Assembly (NCBI RefSeq): GCF_003574835.2
Contig: NZ_CP063196.1
Location: forward strand, 2,542,001 to 2,606,000
Reading direction: 5' to 3'
DNA length: 64,000 nt
Source: Thermobifida halotolerans
Lineage (GTDB): Bacteria; Actinomycetota; Actinomycetes; Streptosporangiales; Streptosporangiaceae
The translations under genes and the position numbers were made by a program. The notes under the pieces are model-generated. The model saw only the letters and a list, made by a program, of their open reading frames with translations. It was not told the origin of the DNA and searched no databases. The stretch's first letter is position 1. Each line of letters opens with the position of its first letter. Below are positions 23,938-37,100 of the stretch, in pieces.

Positions 23938-26900
23938 TCAGGGGCACCCGTCGCCGCGCCGCAGCGCCGCGTCGAGGACCGGACCGACCACCGACAGCGC
24001 CGCCGGGCCGGTCAGGTCGTTGTGGCCGCAGTCGACCTCGTGGTCGTGCACCTCGCCGGTCACGTAGCGCCGCCACAGGTGCGCGCCGATCCCCGACTCC
24101 GCGTCGCGCTCCGCCGCCGCGGTGAAGAAGTGCAGGTCGCCGTCGTAGACGCGGTAGCGCGTCCGGTACATGACGTCCATCGTGTACATGCGGGCCCGCA
24201 CCACGCGGTCGATGGTCTCGGCGTCGAACTCCGCCCACACGCCGTCGCTGTCGCGCAGGAACTCCACCACCTCGTCGCGCTTCCACGGCCTGCCCAGCCA
24301 GCTCGGCAGCTCGCGCCGGGAGCTGGACAGCAGGAAATCCAGCGCCTCCTGCTCGGCCTCCTCGGCACTGGGCACTCCCCCGGCCGCCGCGACCTCCTCG
24401 GCGTCGGTGGGATAGGTGTCCAGCAGCGCCAGGAACGGCACCCGCTCCCCCTCCGCCTGCAGCAGGGTGGCCAGGGCGTGCGCGACCTGCCCGCCGAACG
24501 ACCAGCCCACCAGGTGGTAGGGGCCCTGCGGCTGCACCCGGCGGACGTGTCCGGCGTACAGCTCGACCAGCTCGTCCATCGTCTCGGGCAGCTCCTCCCC
24601 GCGCAGTCCGGGAAACTGCACGCCCACCAGCGGGCGCTCCCGGTCGAGGAAGGGCGCCAGCGCGGCGTAGGACCAGCTGAACCCGCTGGCCGGGTGGAAG
24701 CAGAACAGCGGGGGCCGCCGCCCGCCCTCGCGCAGCCGCAGCACGGTGGCCAGCAGGTCGTCGCGGCGCTCGCCGTCCAGGTACTCGCGCAGCCGGGCGA
24801 CGGTGGGCGCGGCCAGCAGCGTTCCCGCGCCCAGGCGCACCCCCATCCGCCTGCGGACGCGGCCCGCCAGCCGCATCGCCAGCAGCGAGTGCCCGCCCAG
24901 TTCGTAGAAGTCGTCGTCGATGCCCACCTCGTCGACGCCGAGGACCGCGGCGAAGTGCTCGCACAACTGGCGGTCGGTGTCGTCCCTGGGAGCGCGGCCC
25001 CTCCGCTCGGGGGCGGCGGGCGCGGGCAGCGCGGCGCGGTCCAGCTTGCCGTTGCCGGTCAGCGGCAGCCGCTCCAGCACCACCAGGTGGGCGGGGACCA
25101 TAGCGGCGGGCAGCGCGTCGGCCAGGTCGCGGCGCAGCCGCGCGGTGTCGACCTCCCGGCCCGCGGCGGGCACCAGGTAGCCGACCAACTTCCTGCGGCC
25201 GGGGGCGTCCTCGCGGACCACCACCGCGGCCTGGGCGACGTCCGGCCGCTCCTCCAGTACGGCGACGACCTCGGCGGGTTCCACGCGCACACCCCGGATC
25301 TTGATCTGGTCGTCGACGCGCCCCAGGTAGTCGAGGCGGCCGTGGGAGTCCCAGCGCACCAGGTCGCCGGTGCGGTACATGCGCGCCCCCGGCGGGCCGA
25401 ACGGGTCGGCGACGAAGCGTTCGGCCGTGAGGTCGCCGCGCCCGGCGTAGCCGCGCGCCAGCCCCACCCCGGACACGTACAGCTCCCCCGGCGTGCCGGG
25501 GGCGACCGGCCGCAGCGCGGAGTCCAGGACGTGCACCCGGGTGTTGGCGATGGGGCCGCCCACGGTGGGGGCGGCGCTGTCGGCGGTGCCGCCGCCGAGG
25601 GTGTTGATCGTGTACTCGGTGGGCCCGTACAGGTTGTAGCCGAGGACGCCGTCGGCGTCGCGCAGCGCCTGCCACACGGTGTCGCTGACCGCCTCGCCGC
25701 CCAGCAGCACCAGCGCGGGCCGGTGGCGGCCCCCGTCGAGCAGGCCGTCCTCGATCAACTGGCCGCAGTAGGAGGGGGTGACGTTGACGACGTCGACCGC
25801 GTGGCGGCGGCAGTAGTCGACCAGCCGGTCGGAGTCGCGGCGCAGCTCCTCGTCGAGCAGGTGCACCTCGTGCCCGTCGACCAGCCACAGCAGCTCCTCC
25901 CACGACATGTCGAAGGAGAAGGACACGGTGTGCGCCACCCGCAGCACCCGGTGGCCCAGGGCGGCCACGACCGGGCCGAAGATGGTCTCGCGGTGGTTGA
26001 CCAGCATGTTCACCAGTCCCCGCGCGGGGACCTGCACGCCCTTGGGACGACCGGTGGAGCCGGAGGTGAAGATGGTGTAGGCGAGGTGGTCGCCGCGCGC
26101 CGGGACCGGCCGGTCGGCGTCGACGGGGTCGGCGGGGTCCGTGCGGGCCAGGGCGGCGCGCGTCTCGGGGTCGTCCAGCACCAGCCGGGTCCCGCCGGCG
26201 TCGGCGGGCAGCCGCCCCAGCGCGGCCGTGCCGGTGACGGTGACCGCGGGCGCGGTGTCGGCGAGCACGGCGCGCAGCCGGCCCTCGGGGTGCTCCAGGT
26301 CGAGGGGCACGTAGGCGGCACCCGCCTTGAACACCGCGAACAGGGTGACCACCCAGTCGCTGGAGCGGGGCAGGCCGATCGCGACCAGGCTCTCCGGTCC
26401 CACGCCGTGCTCCAGCAGCAGGCGGGCCAGCCGGTTGGCGCGCTCGTTGAGTTCGGCGAAGGTCAGCGTGGCGTCGCGGGCGACCAGGGCGGTGCGGTCC
26501 GGCCAGGTGCGCGCCGAGGTCTCGAACAGCTCCACCAGGCTCTGCTCGGGCAGTGCGCGCGCGGTGTCGCCGTGGGCGCGTGCCAGGGCCGCGCGCTCGG
26601 TCTCCGACAGCGCGTCCAGGGCCGCCACCGGTTCCTCGGGGGCGGCCGTGATCTGCTCCAGCAGCCGCAGGAACCGGTCGAACAGGGTGCGGGCCAGCTC
26701 CTCGTCGACGACGTCGCCGCGGTAGGCGAGGCTGAGCCGGAAGTCCTCGCCCGGCTGGGCGACGAACGTCAGCGGGTAGTGGGTGGCGTCGGCGCCGGTG
26801 ACCGACTCCAGTCCGGTGGCGGCGCGGACCCGCTGGTAGCCCTCGTCGTCGTAGGGGATGTTGCGCAGCACGTACAGGGTGTCGAAGAGGCGGCCGCCGC

Positions 26901-27930
26901 CGAGGGCGCGCTGGATGTCGGCGAGGCCGACGTGGTGGTGCGGCAGCAGTTCGGCCTGTTCGGCCTGGACGCGGCGGAGCAGGTCCACGACCGGCTCGCC
27001 GGGGCGGACGCGCACGCGCACCGGGACGGTGTTGAAGAACACCCCCACGATCGTCTCCACCCCGTCGATCTCGGGCGGCCTGCCGGAGACGGTGCTGCCG
27101 AAGACGATGTCGTCGCCGCCGGTGCGGGAGCGCAGCACCAGGCTCCACGCCGTCATCAGCACGGTGTTGACGGTGACGCCCGCCCTACGGGCCAGCGCGC
27201 CCGTCCGGTCCAGCAGCGCGGGGTCGACGACGGCGTCGACGGTCCTGGGCATGACCGTGCCGTCGCCGGGGTCGGCGGGCGAGACCAGCGTGCCCTCCTC
27301 CACCCCCTCCAGGGCGCGCCGCCACGCCTCCAGCGACGCGGCCGTGTCCTGCTTGGACAGCCACACCAGGTAGTCGCGGTAGGCGCGCGGCGGCGGCAGG
27401 GGGGAGGGGTCGCCGCCGTTGCGGTAGACCTCCATCAGCTCGGCGTTGTACAGCTCCCCCGACCAGCCGTCCATGACGATGTGGTGGAAGGTCAGCACGA
27501 GGACGTCGCGCTCCGCGGGCAGGCGGACCAGGACGTGGCGGATGAGCGGGGGGCGGGTCAGGTCGAAGCGGCGTTCGCGCTGCTCGACCCGGAGCCGGTC
27601 GAGGCGGCGGTGCGCCTCGGCCGCGTCCAGGTGCGACAGGTCGACCTCGCGCCAGGACGCCGCCAGCTCGCGGGGGACGAACTGGACGGGGCGCTCCACG
27701 CCCTCGTACCAGAATCCGGCGCGCAGCGAGGGGTGGCGGCGCAGCAGGGCGTCGGCGGCGGCGCGCAGGGCGTCGGCGTCCACGCGGCGGCCGAAGGTGA
27801 AGATGTTCTGGACGGTGTAGACGTCCAACTGCCACTCGTCGACGGTGGAGTGGTAGAGCAGCCCCTCCTGGAGGGGGGCGAGCGGAAGGACCTCCTGGAT
27901 CTCCCTGGGGTCCGCGGCGCTCGTGGTCAT
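23938..27930 (-). CDS. fscI: NRPS FscI-like: C-A(N-hydroxy-Orn)-PCP-TE
   Basis: This 1330-residue terminal synthetase has a condensation domain with HHIVMDG (His149-150) and an adenylation domain with [10 protein letters not shown] from about residue 621. Its specificity residues read D-M-E-N-L-G-L-I-N-K, the code reported for delta-N-hydroxyornithine in coelichelin synthetase. A carrier follows with phosphopantetheine Ser1015 in LGGHSLLA, then a type I thioesterase with Ser1144 (GWSFGG), Asp1171 and His1303. It would add the hydroxyornithine made by FscE and release the product. Known fuscachelins contain two dihydroxybenzoyl-Arg-Gly-Gly arms, so this thioesterase or an earlier step must handle a non-linear assembly. 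ATG 27930 has AGGAGA upstream; FscH's gene ends 28 bp before it. Confidence 0.95.
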   Translation of the reverse strand: MTTSAADPREIQEVLPLAPLQEGLLYHSTVDEWQLDVYTVQNIFTFGRRVDADALRAAADALLRRHPSLRAGFWYEGVERPVQFVPRELAASWREVDLSHLDAAEAHRRLDRLRVEQRERRFDLTRPPLIRHVLVRLPAERDVLVLTFHHIVMDGWSGELYNAELMEVYRNGGDPSPLPPPRAYRDYLVWLSKQDTAASLEAWRRALEGVEEGTLVSPADPGDGTVMPRTVDAVVDPALLDRTGALARRAGVTVNTVLMTAWSLVLRSRTGGDDIVFGSTVSGRPPEIDGVETIVGVFFNTVPVRVRVRPGEPVVDLLRRVQAEQAELLPHHHVGLADIQRALGGGRLFDTLYVLRNIPYDDEGYQRVRAATGLESVTGADATHYPLTFVAQPGEDFRLSLAYRGDVVDEELARTLFDRFLRLLEQITAAPEEPVAALDALSETERAALARAHGDTARALPEQSLVELFETSARTWPDRTALVARDATLTFAELNERANRLARLLLEHGVGPESLVAIGLPRSSDWVVTLFAVFKAGAAYVPLDLEHPEGRLRAVLADTAPAVTVTGTAALGRLPADAGGTRLVLDDPETRAALARTDPADPVDADRPVPARGDHLAYTIFTSGSTGRPKGVQVPARGLVNMLVNHRETIFGPVVAALGHRVLRVAHTVSFSFDMSWEELLWLVDGHEVHLLDEELRRDSDRLVDYCRRHAVDVVNVTPSYCGQLIEDGLLDGGRHRPALVLLGGEAVSDTVWQALRDADGVLGYNLYGPTEYTINTLGGGTADSAAPTVGGPIANTRVHVLDSALRPVAPGTPGELYVSGVGLARGYAGRGDLTAERFVADPFGPPGARMYRTGDLVRWDSHGRLDYLGRVDDQIKIRGVRVEPAEVVAVLEERPDVAQAAVVVREDAPGRRKLVGYLVPAAGREVDTARLRRDLADALPAAMVPAHLVVLERLPLTGNGKLDRAALPAPAAPERRGRAPRDDTDRQLCEHFAAVLGVDEVGIDDDFYELGGHSLLAMRLAGRVRRRMGVRLGAGTLLAAPTVARLREYLDGERRDDLLATVLRLREGGRRPPLFCFHPASGFSWSYAALAPFLDRERPLVGVQFPGLRGEELPETMDELVELYAGHVRRVQPQGPYHLVGWSFGGQVAHALATLLQAEGERVPFLALLDTYPTDAEEVAAAGGVPSAEEAEQEALDFLLSSSRRELPSWLGRPWKRDEVVEFLRDSDGVWAEFDAETIDRVVRARMYTMDVMYRTRYRVYDGDLHFFTAAAERDAESGIGAHLWRRYVTGEVHDHEVDCGHNDLTGPAALSVVGPVLDAALRRGDGCP

Positions 27931-27958
27931 GGTGTCTCTCCTGCTCGTGGGGGTCGGG

Positions 27959-30900
27959 TCAGTCCTGCTCGCGCCACATCCGCGCGAGTTCGGCGAACTC
28001 GCCGGGGTCCAGCAGGTCGGTGAACTCCTCGCCCGCCGGTTCGGGCTCGGACTCGGCGGGCCGCTCCTCGGCGGGGCGTGCCGCCTCGGCCAGCCGTTCG
28101 GGGGTGCGGTGCACGAACACGTCGCGCACGGTGAGGTCCACGCCCTCGCGCACCAGCCGCCCGACCAGGCGCAGGGAGGAGACGCTGTCGCCGCCCAGGG
28201 CGAAGAAGTCGGCGTCGGCGCCGACCTCGTCCAGGCCGAGGACCTCGGCGAAGGCCGCGCACAGGACGTGTTCTCCCGGAGTGCGCGGCGCCCGCCCGGC
28301 CCGCTGTCGCGGCTCGGGGTCGGGCAGCGCGGCGCGGTCGAGTTTGCCGCTGGCGGTCAGCGGCAGCGCGTCCAGGAACACCAGCGAGGCGGGCACGGCC
28401 GCGGCGGGAAGGACGGCGGCGAGTCGGCGGAGCAGCGTCTCGGCGGCGGGCGGGGCCGCGGTGCCGGGGACGACGTAGCCGACCAGCAGGGGCGTGCCCG
28501 AGGGGGCGGGGCGCACCGCGACGGCGGCGTCGGCCACCCCGTCCAGGGCGCGCAGCGCGGCCTCGACCTCCCCTGGTTCCAGGCGCACCCCGTTGATCTT
28601 CACCTGGTGGTCGGTGCGGCCCAGGTACTCCACCGCCCCGTCGGCGCGGCGGCGCACCAGGTCGCCGGTGCGGTAGAGGCGCGCTCCCGGCGGGCCGAAC
28701 GGATCGGCGACGAACCGGGACGCGGTCAGGTCGGGACGGCCGACGTAGCCGCGCGCCAGTTGCACGCCGCCCAGGTACAGCTCGCCGACGGCGCCGGGCG
28801 GCAGGGGGCGCAGCGCCGTGTCGAGGACGTGCAGCGTCGTGTTCCACACGGGGCGGCCGATGGGCACGGTCGCGCCGAGCGGCCCGGCGCCCGCGCCGAG
28901 CACCGGGTGGCGGGTGACGTCCACGGCCGCCTCGGTGGGTCCGTACAGGTTCTCCAGGCGCGTGTCCGGCAGGGTCCGGGCGAGGTCGCGGGCCAGGTCG
29001 GCGTCGAGCGCCTCGCCGCTGCTGATCAGCAGGCGCAGGCCGGTGGCGCGGCGGGCGGTCGGCTCGTCGAGGAAGACGCGCAGCAGGGACGGCACGAAGT
29101 GGCAGACGCTCACCCCGCGGTCGGCGATGAGGGAGGCGAGGTGGGCGGGGTCGCGGTGGCCGCCGGGGCGGGCGGCGACCACGGCCGCGCCGGCGGTGAG
29201 CGGCCAGAAGAACTCCCACACCGACACATCGAACCCGGCGGGGGTCTTCTGCGCCACCCGGTCGTCGGGGGTGAGCCGGTAGGTGTGCTGCATCCACTCC
29301 AGCCGGTTGGCGATGGCCCGGTGGGAGACGCCCACGCCCTTGGGCTCGCCGGTGGAACCGGAGGTGAAGATGACATAGGCGAGCTGGTCGGGGTGGACGT
29401 CGGCGGGCGGGGCGGGATCGAGGTCGGCCAGGCGGGCGCGGACCTCCGCATCGTCCAGCACGACGGTGCCGGGCGGCGGCGCCCCGCCGAGTCCGGGCAG
29501 TGCCTCGCGCGAGGTCAGGACCGCCGTGGCGCGGGCGCGCGCGACCATGGCGGCGAGCCGCGCCGGGGGGTGGTCGGGGTCCAGCGGCAGGTAGGCCGCT
29601 CCGGCGCGCAGCACCCCCAGCAGCGCGGCCACCAGTTCCGCCGAGCGGGGCAGCGCCACCGCCACCACGTGGTCGCGGCCCACACCTCGCCCGGTGAGCA
29701 GCGCGGCGATGCGTCCGGCCCGTTCGTGCAGGTCGCGGTAGGTGAGGCGGGCGTCGTCGGCGATGACGGCCACCCGGTCGGCGTGGTCGCGTCCGGCGGC
29801 GGCGAGCAGCGCGGTGAGGGTGGTGGCCGCCACCGGCCGCCCGGTGGCGTTGTGCCGGGCCAGAGCGGCCCGCTCCCGGTCGCCGAGCAGGTCGAGGCGG
29901 CGCAGCGGCCGGTCCGGGTCGGCGGTGAGCTGCTCCAGGACGCGCACCACCAGGTCGAGGACGGCCTCGGCGTCTTCGGCGGGGAAGCGGTCGGGGTCGT
30001 GGTCGAGGCGGAGCGTGATCTCCTCCTCCGGCAGCACCGCCAGGGCCAGCGGGTAGTGGGTGGCGTCGCGCACCTCGACGTCGACGACGCGCATTCCCGC
30101 GTGGTCGGCGGCGTGCCGGGAGCGGTCCAGCGGGAAGCTCTCCACGACCAGCAGGGTGTCGAACAGCGCCCCGCCGCCCGCCGCGCGCTGCACGGCGGCC
30201 AGGCCCAGCGCGTGGTGGTCGACCAGCTCGGCCTGTTCGGCGCGCAGCCGCCGCAGCAGCGCGGCCGCCGTCTCGCCCGCGTCGAGACGCACCCGCACCG
30301 GCAGGGTGTTGGTGAACAGGCCGATCATGGCCTCGGAGCCGGCCACCTCGGGGGCGCGGCCGGAGACGGGCTGGCCGAAGACCACGTCGTCGGTCCCGGT
30401 GCGGGCGGCCAGCGCCACCGCCCACGCGGCCTGGGCCAGGGTGTTGAGGGTGACCCGGTGGGTGCGGGCGGTTTCGCGCAGCCGTCGGCTGAACTCCGCG
30501 CCGAGGGCCCGGGTGCGGCGTTCGGGCGGCCGGGTGCCGCCGGGGCGGCCGGGGGCGACCAGGCACGGTCCGGACAGGCCGGCCAGTGCCGTGCGCCACG
30601 CCTGTTCGGCCGGCGCCGGGTCCAGGCGGGCGAGCCAGGCCAGGTGGTCGCGGTAGGCGGGGGCGGGCGGCAGGGCGGCCTCGTCGCCGTCCGACGCGTA
30701 CAGGGCGCACAGTTCGTCGACGAGCAGCGGCAGCGACCAGCCGTCCAGCAGGATGTGGTGGGCGGTCACCACGAGGACGTGCTCGGCGTCGCCGCCGACG
30801 AGGGCGAAGCGGATCAGCGGCGGGGCGGCCAGGTCGAAGCCGCGCGCCAGTTCCCGCTCGGCGATCCGCCCGACCGGGGCGTCCCCGGCCCCGCCGGGGT

Positions 30901-31180
30901 CGGCGGCCGTCCAGTCCACGTCGACGTCGGCGGGGACGAACTGCACGGGCTGGTCCAGCCCCTCGTGGGCGAACCCGGCGCGCAGGTTGGGGTGGCGGCG
31001 CAGCAGCGCGCCCGCGGCCCGCCGCAGCCGTCCGCCGTCCACCGCGCCGCGCAGCGTGATGCGGCACTGGACGGCGTAGACGTCGGCGTCCGCGCCGGTG
31101 AGGGCGTGGTGGAACAGCAGGCCCTCCTGGAGGGGGCCGAGGGGAAGCACCTCGCTGATTCCGCTGGGTTCCTGGGTCAA
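27959..31180 (-). CDS. fscH: NRPS FscH-like: C-A(Ser)-PCP
   Basis: This 1073-residue single-module synthetase has a condensation domain with HHILLDG (from His141), an adenylation domain with [10 protein letters not shown] from about 605 and a carrier with Ser999 in LGGDSVSS. Specificity residues read D-V-W-H-I-S-L-V-D-K, a serine code. Translation begins at TTG 31180, which overlaps the fscG stop by 4 nt (TTGA). GGAGGAG lies 6 nt upstream, making this start much better than the upstream GTG. The C-terminal segment is acidic and may dock to FscI. It would add the central serine of the fuscachelin backbone. Confidence 0.94.
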   Translation of the reverse strand: MTQEPSGISEVLPLGPLQEGLLFHHALTGADADVYAVQCRITLRGAVDGGRLRRAAGALLRRHPNLRAGFAHEGLDQPVQFVPADVDVDWTAADPGGAGDAPVGRIAERELARGFDLAAPPLIRFALVGGDAEHVLVVTAHHILLDGWSLPLLVDELCALYASDGDEAALPPAPAYRDHLAWLARLDPAPAEQAWRTALAGLSGPCLVAPGRPGGTRPPERRTRALGAEFSRRLRETARTHRVTLNTLAQAAWAVALAARTGTDDVVFGQPVSGRAPEVAGSEAMIGLFTNTLPVRVRLDAGETAAALLRRLRAEQAELVDHHALGLAAVQRAAGGGALFDTLLVVESFPLDRSRHAADHAGMRVVDVEVRDATHYPLALAVLPEEEITLRLDHDPDRFPAEDAEAVLDLVVRVLEQLTADPDRPLRRLDLLGDRERAALARHNATGRPVAATTLTALLAAAGRDHADRVAVIADDARLTYRDLHERAGRIAALLTGRGVGRDHVVAVALPRSAELVAALLGVLRAGAAYLPLDPDHPPARLAAMVARARATAVLTSREALPGLGGAPPPGTVVLDDAEVRARLADLDPAPPADVHPDQLAYVIFTSGSTGEPKGVGVSHRAIANRLEWMQHTYRLTPDDRVAQKTPAGFDVSVWEFFWPLTAGAAVVAARPGGHRDPAHLASLIADRGVSVCHFVPSLLRVFLDEPTARRATGLRLLISSGEALDADLARDLARTLPDTRLENLYGPTEAAVDVTRHPVLGAGAGPLGATVPIGRPVWNTTLHVLDTALRPLPPGAVGELYLGGVQLARGYVGRPDLTASRFVADPFGPPGARLYRTGDLVRRRADGAVEYLGRTDHQVKINGVRLEPGEVEAALRALDGVADAAVAVRPAPSGTPLLVGYVVPGTAAPPAAETLLRRLAAVLPAAAVPASLVFLDALPLTASGKLDRAALPDPEPRQRAGRAPRTPGEHVLCAAFAEVLGLDEVGADADFFALGGDSVSSLRLVGRLVREGVDLTVRDVFVHRTPERLAEAARPAEERPAESEPEPAGEEFTDLLDPGEFAELARMWREQD

Positions 31181-34100
31181 CGCCGTCTCCTCCACAGTGA
31201 TTCGAGCTGGTCCAGTTGGGTGGCGTCGAGCGAGACCAGCGGGGCGGGTTCGGTCGGCGCCGGTTCGGGCGACTTCTCGGTCCCGGTCAGGGGCTCGGCG
31301 ACCGCGGCGAGCGCGGAGACGACGGGGTGCTGGAAGACCTGCCGTCCGGTGATCGCCCATCCGGCGCGGCGGGCCCCGTTGACCAGGCGCAGCGACAGGA
31401 CGCTGTCGCCGCCGAGCGCGAAGAAGTCGGCGTCCGCGGCGACCTTCTCCACGCCGAGGACCTCGGCGTAGACGGCGCACAGCGCGGCCTCGGCGGGGGT
31501 GGCGGGTTCCCGGCCCGCCGCGCCCGTGTCGGGGGCGGGGGCGGGGGCGGGCAGCGCCCTGCGGTCGACCTTGCCGTTGGCGGTCAGCGGCAGCGCGTCG
31601 AGCACGACCACGGCGGCGGGCACCATGTAGGCGGGCAGCGTCCCGGCCAGCGCGGCGCGCACCTCGGCGGAGTCGAGGGGACGGGTGGCCGTGACGTAGC
31701 CGACGAGCCGGTGGTGGCCGGAGCCGTCGCCGTGGGCGACCACCACGGCCTGGGAGACTCCGTCGACGCGGGCCAGGGCGGTCTCGATCTCGCCGAGTTC
31801 GACGCGGAAACCACGGATCTTGACCTGGAAGTCGGAGCGGCCCAGGAAGTCCAGCCTGCCGTCAGTCCGCCAGCGCGCCAGATCCCCGGTGCGGTACATG
31901 CGCGCCCCCGGCGGCCCGAACGGGTCGGCGACGAACCGCTGCGCCGTCAGACCGAACCGGCCGTGGTAGCCCAGCGCCACCCCCTCACCGGCGATGTAGA
32001 GATCCCCCGCCACCCCCGGCGGCACCGGACGCAACCCCGAATCCAACACGTACACCCGCGTGTTCGCCATCGGCACACCGATCGTCACCGGCCCGCCCGC
32101 GCGGACGCGGTCGGCGGTGGACCAGATCGTGGTCTCGGTGGGCCCGTAGACGTTGGTGACCGCCGCGGCGCGGTCGGCCAGGGCCTCGGCGAGGGGGCGG
32201 GGCAGCGCCTCACCTCCGACGAGAACCCGCAGTCCGTCGACGGCGTCGGGGGCGTGCTCGGTGAGCATCTGCCACAGGGTGGGGGTGGCCTGCATGATCG
32301 TGGCGCCCTCGCCGGTGAGGAGGTCGGCCAGGGCGGCCGGGTCGCGGACGGTGTCGGCGTCGGCCAGCACCACCGTCGCCCCGGCGAGCAGCGGCAGGTA
32401 CAACTCCAGCGCGGAGATGTCGAAACTGACCGTGGTCACCGCCAGCCACCGGTCCCCCGCCCCCAGCGGAAAGCGTGCGGCCATGTCGGTGAGGAAGTTC
32501 GCCAGGTTGCGGTGGGACACCACCACGCCCTTGGGACGCCCCGTCGACCCCGACGTGTACAGGACGTAGGCCGCGCCGTCCCCGGCGGGCGGTTCGGGCA
32601 GCACCGCGCGGGGGTCGGGTCGGGTGTCGGGGCCGTCGACGAGGAGGTGGCCGGTCGCGTCGGGCAGCGTCGCGGAGAGGCCGCGGGTGGTCAGCAGGGC
32701 GACCGCGCGGGAGTCGGCGAGCATGAACGCGATCCGCTCGGCCGGGAAGTCCGGGTCCAGCGGCAGGTAGACCGCGCCCGCCCGCTGCACCGCCAGCAGC
32801 GCCGCCACCAGTGGCGGTGTCCTCGGCAGCGCCACCGCCACCACCTCGCCGGGCCGCACCCCCCGGGAGACGAGCAGCCGCGCCAGGCGGTCGGTCTCGG
32901 CGTCCAGTCGCGCGTAGGTCCACCCGTCCCCGCCGCAGCGCACCGCCACCGCGTGCGGGGTGCGCCGCGCCCAGGCGGCGAGCGCGTCCGCCGGGCGCGG
33001 CGCGGTGACCTCCCGCCCGGTGGCGTTCCACTCCTCCAGCACCGCGCGCCGCTCACCGCCGGTGAGCACGTCGATCCCCGCCACCGGCCGCTCCGGGTCG
33101 GCACCGGCCTGCTCCAGCACCCGCAGCAGGCGGTGGACCAGCCGGTCGGCGGTGGCCGGGTCGAACAGGTCGGCCGCGTAGTTGAGGGCGATGCGCGCTC
33201 CGCCGTGCCCGTCCTCGATGAACGCGAACTCCAGGTCGAACCTGGCGGTGTCCAGCGGGGTCTCGACGACGCGGGTGGCCGAGCCGAACAGGCGGTCGGC
33301 GTCGGCGGGGCGGCGCTGGTAGGAGACCATCGTCTGGAACAGCGGGTGGCGGCTCACCGACCGGGCGGGCCGCAGCAGGTCGACAACCGCGTCGAAGGGC
33401 GCGTCGGCATGGGCGAAGGCCGCCAGGTCGACGGCGCGGACCCGGTCCAGCAGTTCGGCGAAGGTGGGGCCGCCCGACAGGTCCACGCGCAGCACCAGCG
33501 TGTTGAGGAAGAACCCGACGGCGTCGTGGACGGCCTCGTCGGCGCGGTCGGCGACCGGGCTGCCCAGCGGAATGTCGTCGCCCGCGCCGAGGCGGTGCAG
33601 CAGGACCGCCACCGCGGCCTGGACGACCATGAAGACGGTGACGCCGTGCTCGGCGGCGAGGCGGCGCACCGCCCGCTCCAGGCGCGGGTCGAGTTCGGCC
33701 TGCGCCAGTCCGCCGCGGTGGGTGGCCGCGGCCGGGTGGGGCCGGTCGGTGGGCAGGTCGAGTTCGTCGGGCAGGTCACGCAGGGCCCGCTCCCAGTGGG
33801 CGAGTTGGCGGCGCAGCGGGCTGTCGGGGTCGGCCGCGTCGCCGAGCCAGGCGCGGTGGGCGGCCGCGTAGTCGGCGTACTGCACCGGCAGCGGCTCCCA
33901 ATCGGGGGCGCGGCCGCAGGCGCGGGCCCGGTAGGCGGTGTCCAGGTCGCGCAGCAGCGGACCGAACGACCACTCGTCGGCGGCGATGTGGTGGCAGACG
34001 ACGTGCAGCACGCAGCCGTCGACCTCCTCCCCGGTGACCAGGCGGACCCGGACCGGGGGCCGGGCGGCCAGGTCGAAGGGTTCGGCGGTGAGGTCGGCGA

Positions 34101-37100
34101 GCAGGGCGGGCACGGGTCCGGTGGCGCGCACCGCCGCGACGTCGACCGTCGCCTCCCCGGGGGCGAGGACGACGGGTTCGGCCTCTCCGTCGTCGCCCGC
34201 GCGGACGAGGGTGCGCAGGATCTCGTGGCGTTCCACCAGGTCGCGCACTGCCGCGCGCAGGACGTCGAGGTCGAGTACGTCGGCGACGTGCACGGCCAGC
34301 GGCACGTTGTAGGCGCCGCCGGTGCGGTGCACCTGCTCGACGAGCCACAGCCGCTGCTGGGCGTGCGACAGGACGGGCCGTTCCCCCTCCCCGCGGCGGG
34401 TCACGGCGGGCCGACGGTCGTCGGAGGAGGTGAGGCGGCGCGCGAAGGCGGCGGGGGTGGGCGCCTCGAACAGGTCGCGGACGCCGACGTCGACGCCGAG
34501 GAGGGCGCGCAGCCGGGCCACGGCCCGGGTGGCGAGCAGGGAGTGGCCGCCGAGCGCGAAGAAGTCGGCGTCCGCGGCGACCTCGGTGCGGCCCAGAACG
34601 GCGGCGAAGGTCTGGCAGACGATCTCCTCCTGCGCGGTGGCGGGTTCCCGGCCCGCCGCGCCCGTGTCGGGGGCAGGGGCGGGGGCGGGCAGCGCCCTGC
34701 GGTCGACCTTGCCGTTGGCGGTCAGCGGCAGCGCGTCGAGCACGACCACGGCGGCGGGCACCATGTAGGCGGGCAGCGTCCCGGCCAGCGCGGCGCGCAC
34801 CTCGGCGGAGTCGACGGTGGCGCCGCGGGCGGGGACCACGTAGCCGACGAGCCGCTGCCGACCGGGCTCGTCCTCGCGGGCGGCCACGGCCGCCTGGGCG
34901 ATGTCGGGGCGCTCCAGCAGCGCGGTCTCGATCTCGCCGAGTTCGACGCGGAAACCGCGGATCTTGACCTGGAAGTCGGAGCGGCCCAGGAAGTCCAGCC
35001 TGCCGTCAGTCCGCCAGCGCGCCAGATCCCCGGTGCGGTACATGCGGCTGCCCGGCGGCCCGAACGGGTCGGCGACGAACCGCTGCGCCGTCAGACCGAA
35101 CCGGCCGTGGTAGCCCAGCGCCACCCCCTCACCGGCGATGTAGAGATCCCCCGCCACCCCCGGCGGCACCGGACGCAACCCCGAATCCAGCACGTACACC
35201 CGCGTGTTCGCCATCGGCGCACCGATCGTCACCGGCCCGCCCGCGCGGACGCGGTCGGCGGTGGACCAGATCGTGGTCTCGGTGGGCCCGTAGACGTTGG
35301 TGACCGCCGCGGCGCGCCCGGCGAGCAGATCGGCCAGCGGGACGGGCAGCGCCTCGCCGCCCACCAGCACCCGCAGTCCGTCGACGGCGTCGGGGGCGTG
35401 CTCGGTGAGCATCTGCCACAGGGTGGGGGTGGCCTGCATGACGGTGGCCCCGCTGGAGCGGACCAGCGCCGCCAGTGCCCGGGGGTCGCGGACGGTGTCG
35501 GCGTCGGCCAGCACCACCGTCGCCCCGGCGAGCAGCGGCAGGTACAACTCCAGCGCGGAGATGTCGAAGCTGACCGTGGTCACCGCCAGCCACCGGTCCC
35601 CCGCCCCCAATGGGAAGCGTGCGGCCATGTCGGTGAGGAAGTTCGCCAGGTTGCGGTGGGACACCACCACGCCCTTGGGACGCCCCGTCGACCCCGACGT
35701 GTACAGGACGTAGGCCGCGCCGTCCCCGGCGGGCGGTTCGGGCAGCGCCGCGTCGAAGGCGTCGGCGGTCTCCTCCAGCAGCAGCACGGGAACGTCCGCG
35801 CCGTGGCGCGCCGCCGTCTCGGCCGTGGCCACGAGGAGCACGGTTCGTGAGTCGGCGAGCATGAACGCGATCCGCTCGGCCGGGAAGTCCGGGTCCAGCG
35901 GCAGGTAGACCGCGCCCGCCCGCTGCACCGCCAGCAGCGCCGCCACCAGGTCCACCGACCGGGGCAGCGCCACCGCCACCACCTCGCCGGGCCGCACCCC
36001 GCGTGCGACCAGGGCGCGCGCCAGGCGGTCGACCCGCTCCTGCAGGCTCCGGTAGTCGAGTTCGGCGTCGCCGCAGCGCACCGCCACCGCGTGCGGGGTG
36101 CGCCGCGCCCAGGCGGCGAGCGCGTCCGCCGGGCGCGGCGCGGTGACCTCCCGCCCGGTGGCGTTCCACTCCTCCAGCACCGCGCGCCGCTCGCCGTCGG
36201 TGAGCACGTCGATCCCCGCCACCGGCCGCTCCGGGTCGGCACTGATGCGGACGAGGATGGCGCGGAAGCGTTCCAGCAGTTCGGCGGCCCGCTCGGCGTC
36301 GACCGCGTCGGGCCGGTGGCACAGCCGCAGCCGCAGCCGCTCTCCGGGAAACACGTTGAGCGACAGCGGGTAGTGGGTGGCGTCGACCACCTCGACGTCG
36401 CGCAGCCGCACGCCGCCGTAGGTCTCGGCGGCCAGGGCGTCGCGGTGGGGGAAGTTCTCGAACACCAGCAGCGTGTCGAACAGCGGTGCGGCGTGGGCGA
36501 TCTCCTGCAGCCGGGTGAGGCCGACGTGGTGGTGCTCGGCGAGCGCGGCCTGCCGCCGCTGCAGGTCGGTGAGGAGTTCGGCGACCGTGCGGGCGGGGTG
36601 GGCGCGCAGCCGCACCGCGACGGTGTTGATGAACAGGCCGAGGATGTGCTCGACCCCGTCCAGGTCGGCGGGGCGGCCGGAGACGGTGGCGCCGAACACG
36701 ACGTCGTCGCGTCCGGTGAGTCCGGCCAGCAGCAGCCCCCACGCCGCCTGGACGACCGTGTTGGTCGTCACGCCGAGGGAACGGGCGGTCTCGACCAGTC
36801 GGGCGCTCTCCGCCTCGTCCAGGTCGGCGAGGAGTTCTTCCTGGACGCCGTCGCCGCCGTGCGGGTCGGCGTCGGGGACCAGCAGGGTGGGTTCGGCCAG
36901 GTCGGCGAGTTCGTCCCGCCAGGCGCTCTCGGCGGCCCCGGTGTCCCGGGCGGCCAGCCACACCAGGTGGTCGCGGAATCCGGCGGTGGGGGCGGGCGTG
37001 GCCGGGTCGGCGTAGCGGGTGAACAGTTCGCGCAGGAACAGCGGGGTGGACCAGCCGTCCAGCAGCGTGTGGTGGTCGGTGACCACCAGTCGGTGGCGGG

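Noticed and set aside
23875-28023. A 1382-codon open frame on the plus strand opposite fscI
   Set aside because: It is an antisense shadow of a high-GC NRPS gene: Gln/Arg/Val/Gly-rich, no domains, no ribosome site. The minus-strand frame has complete C-A-PCP-TE motifs.
31216-35850. A 1544-codon plus-strand frame opposite fscG
   Set aside because: Same antisense artefact; repeats in it mirror the A-domain repeats of fscG.
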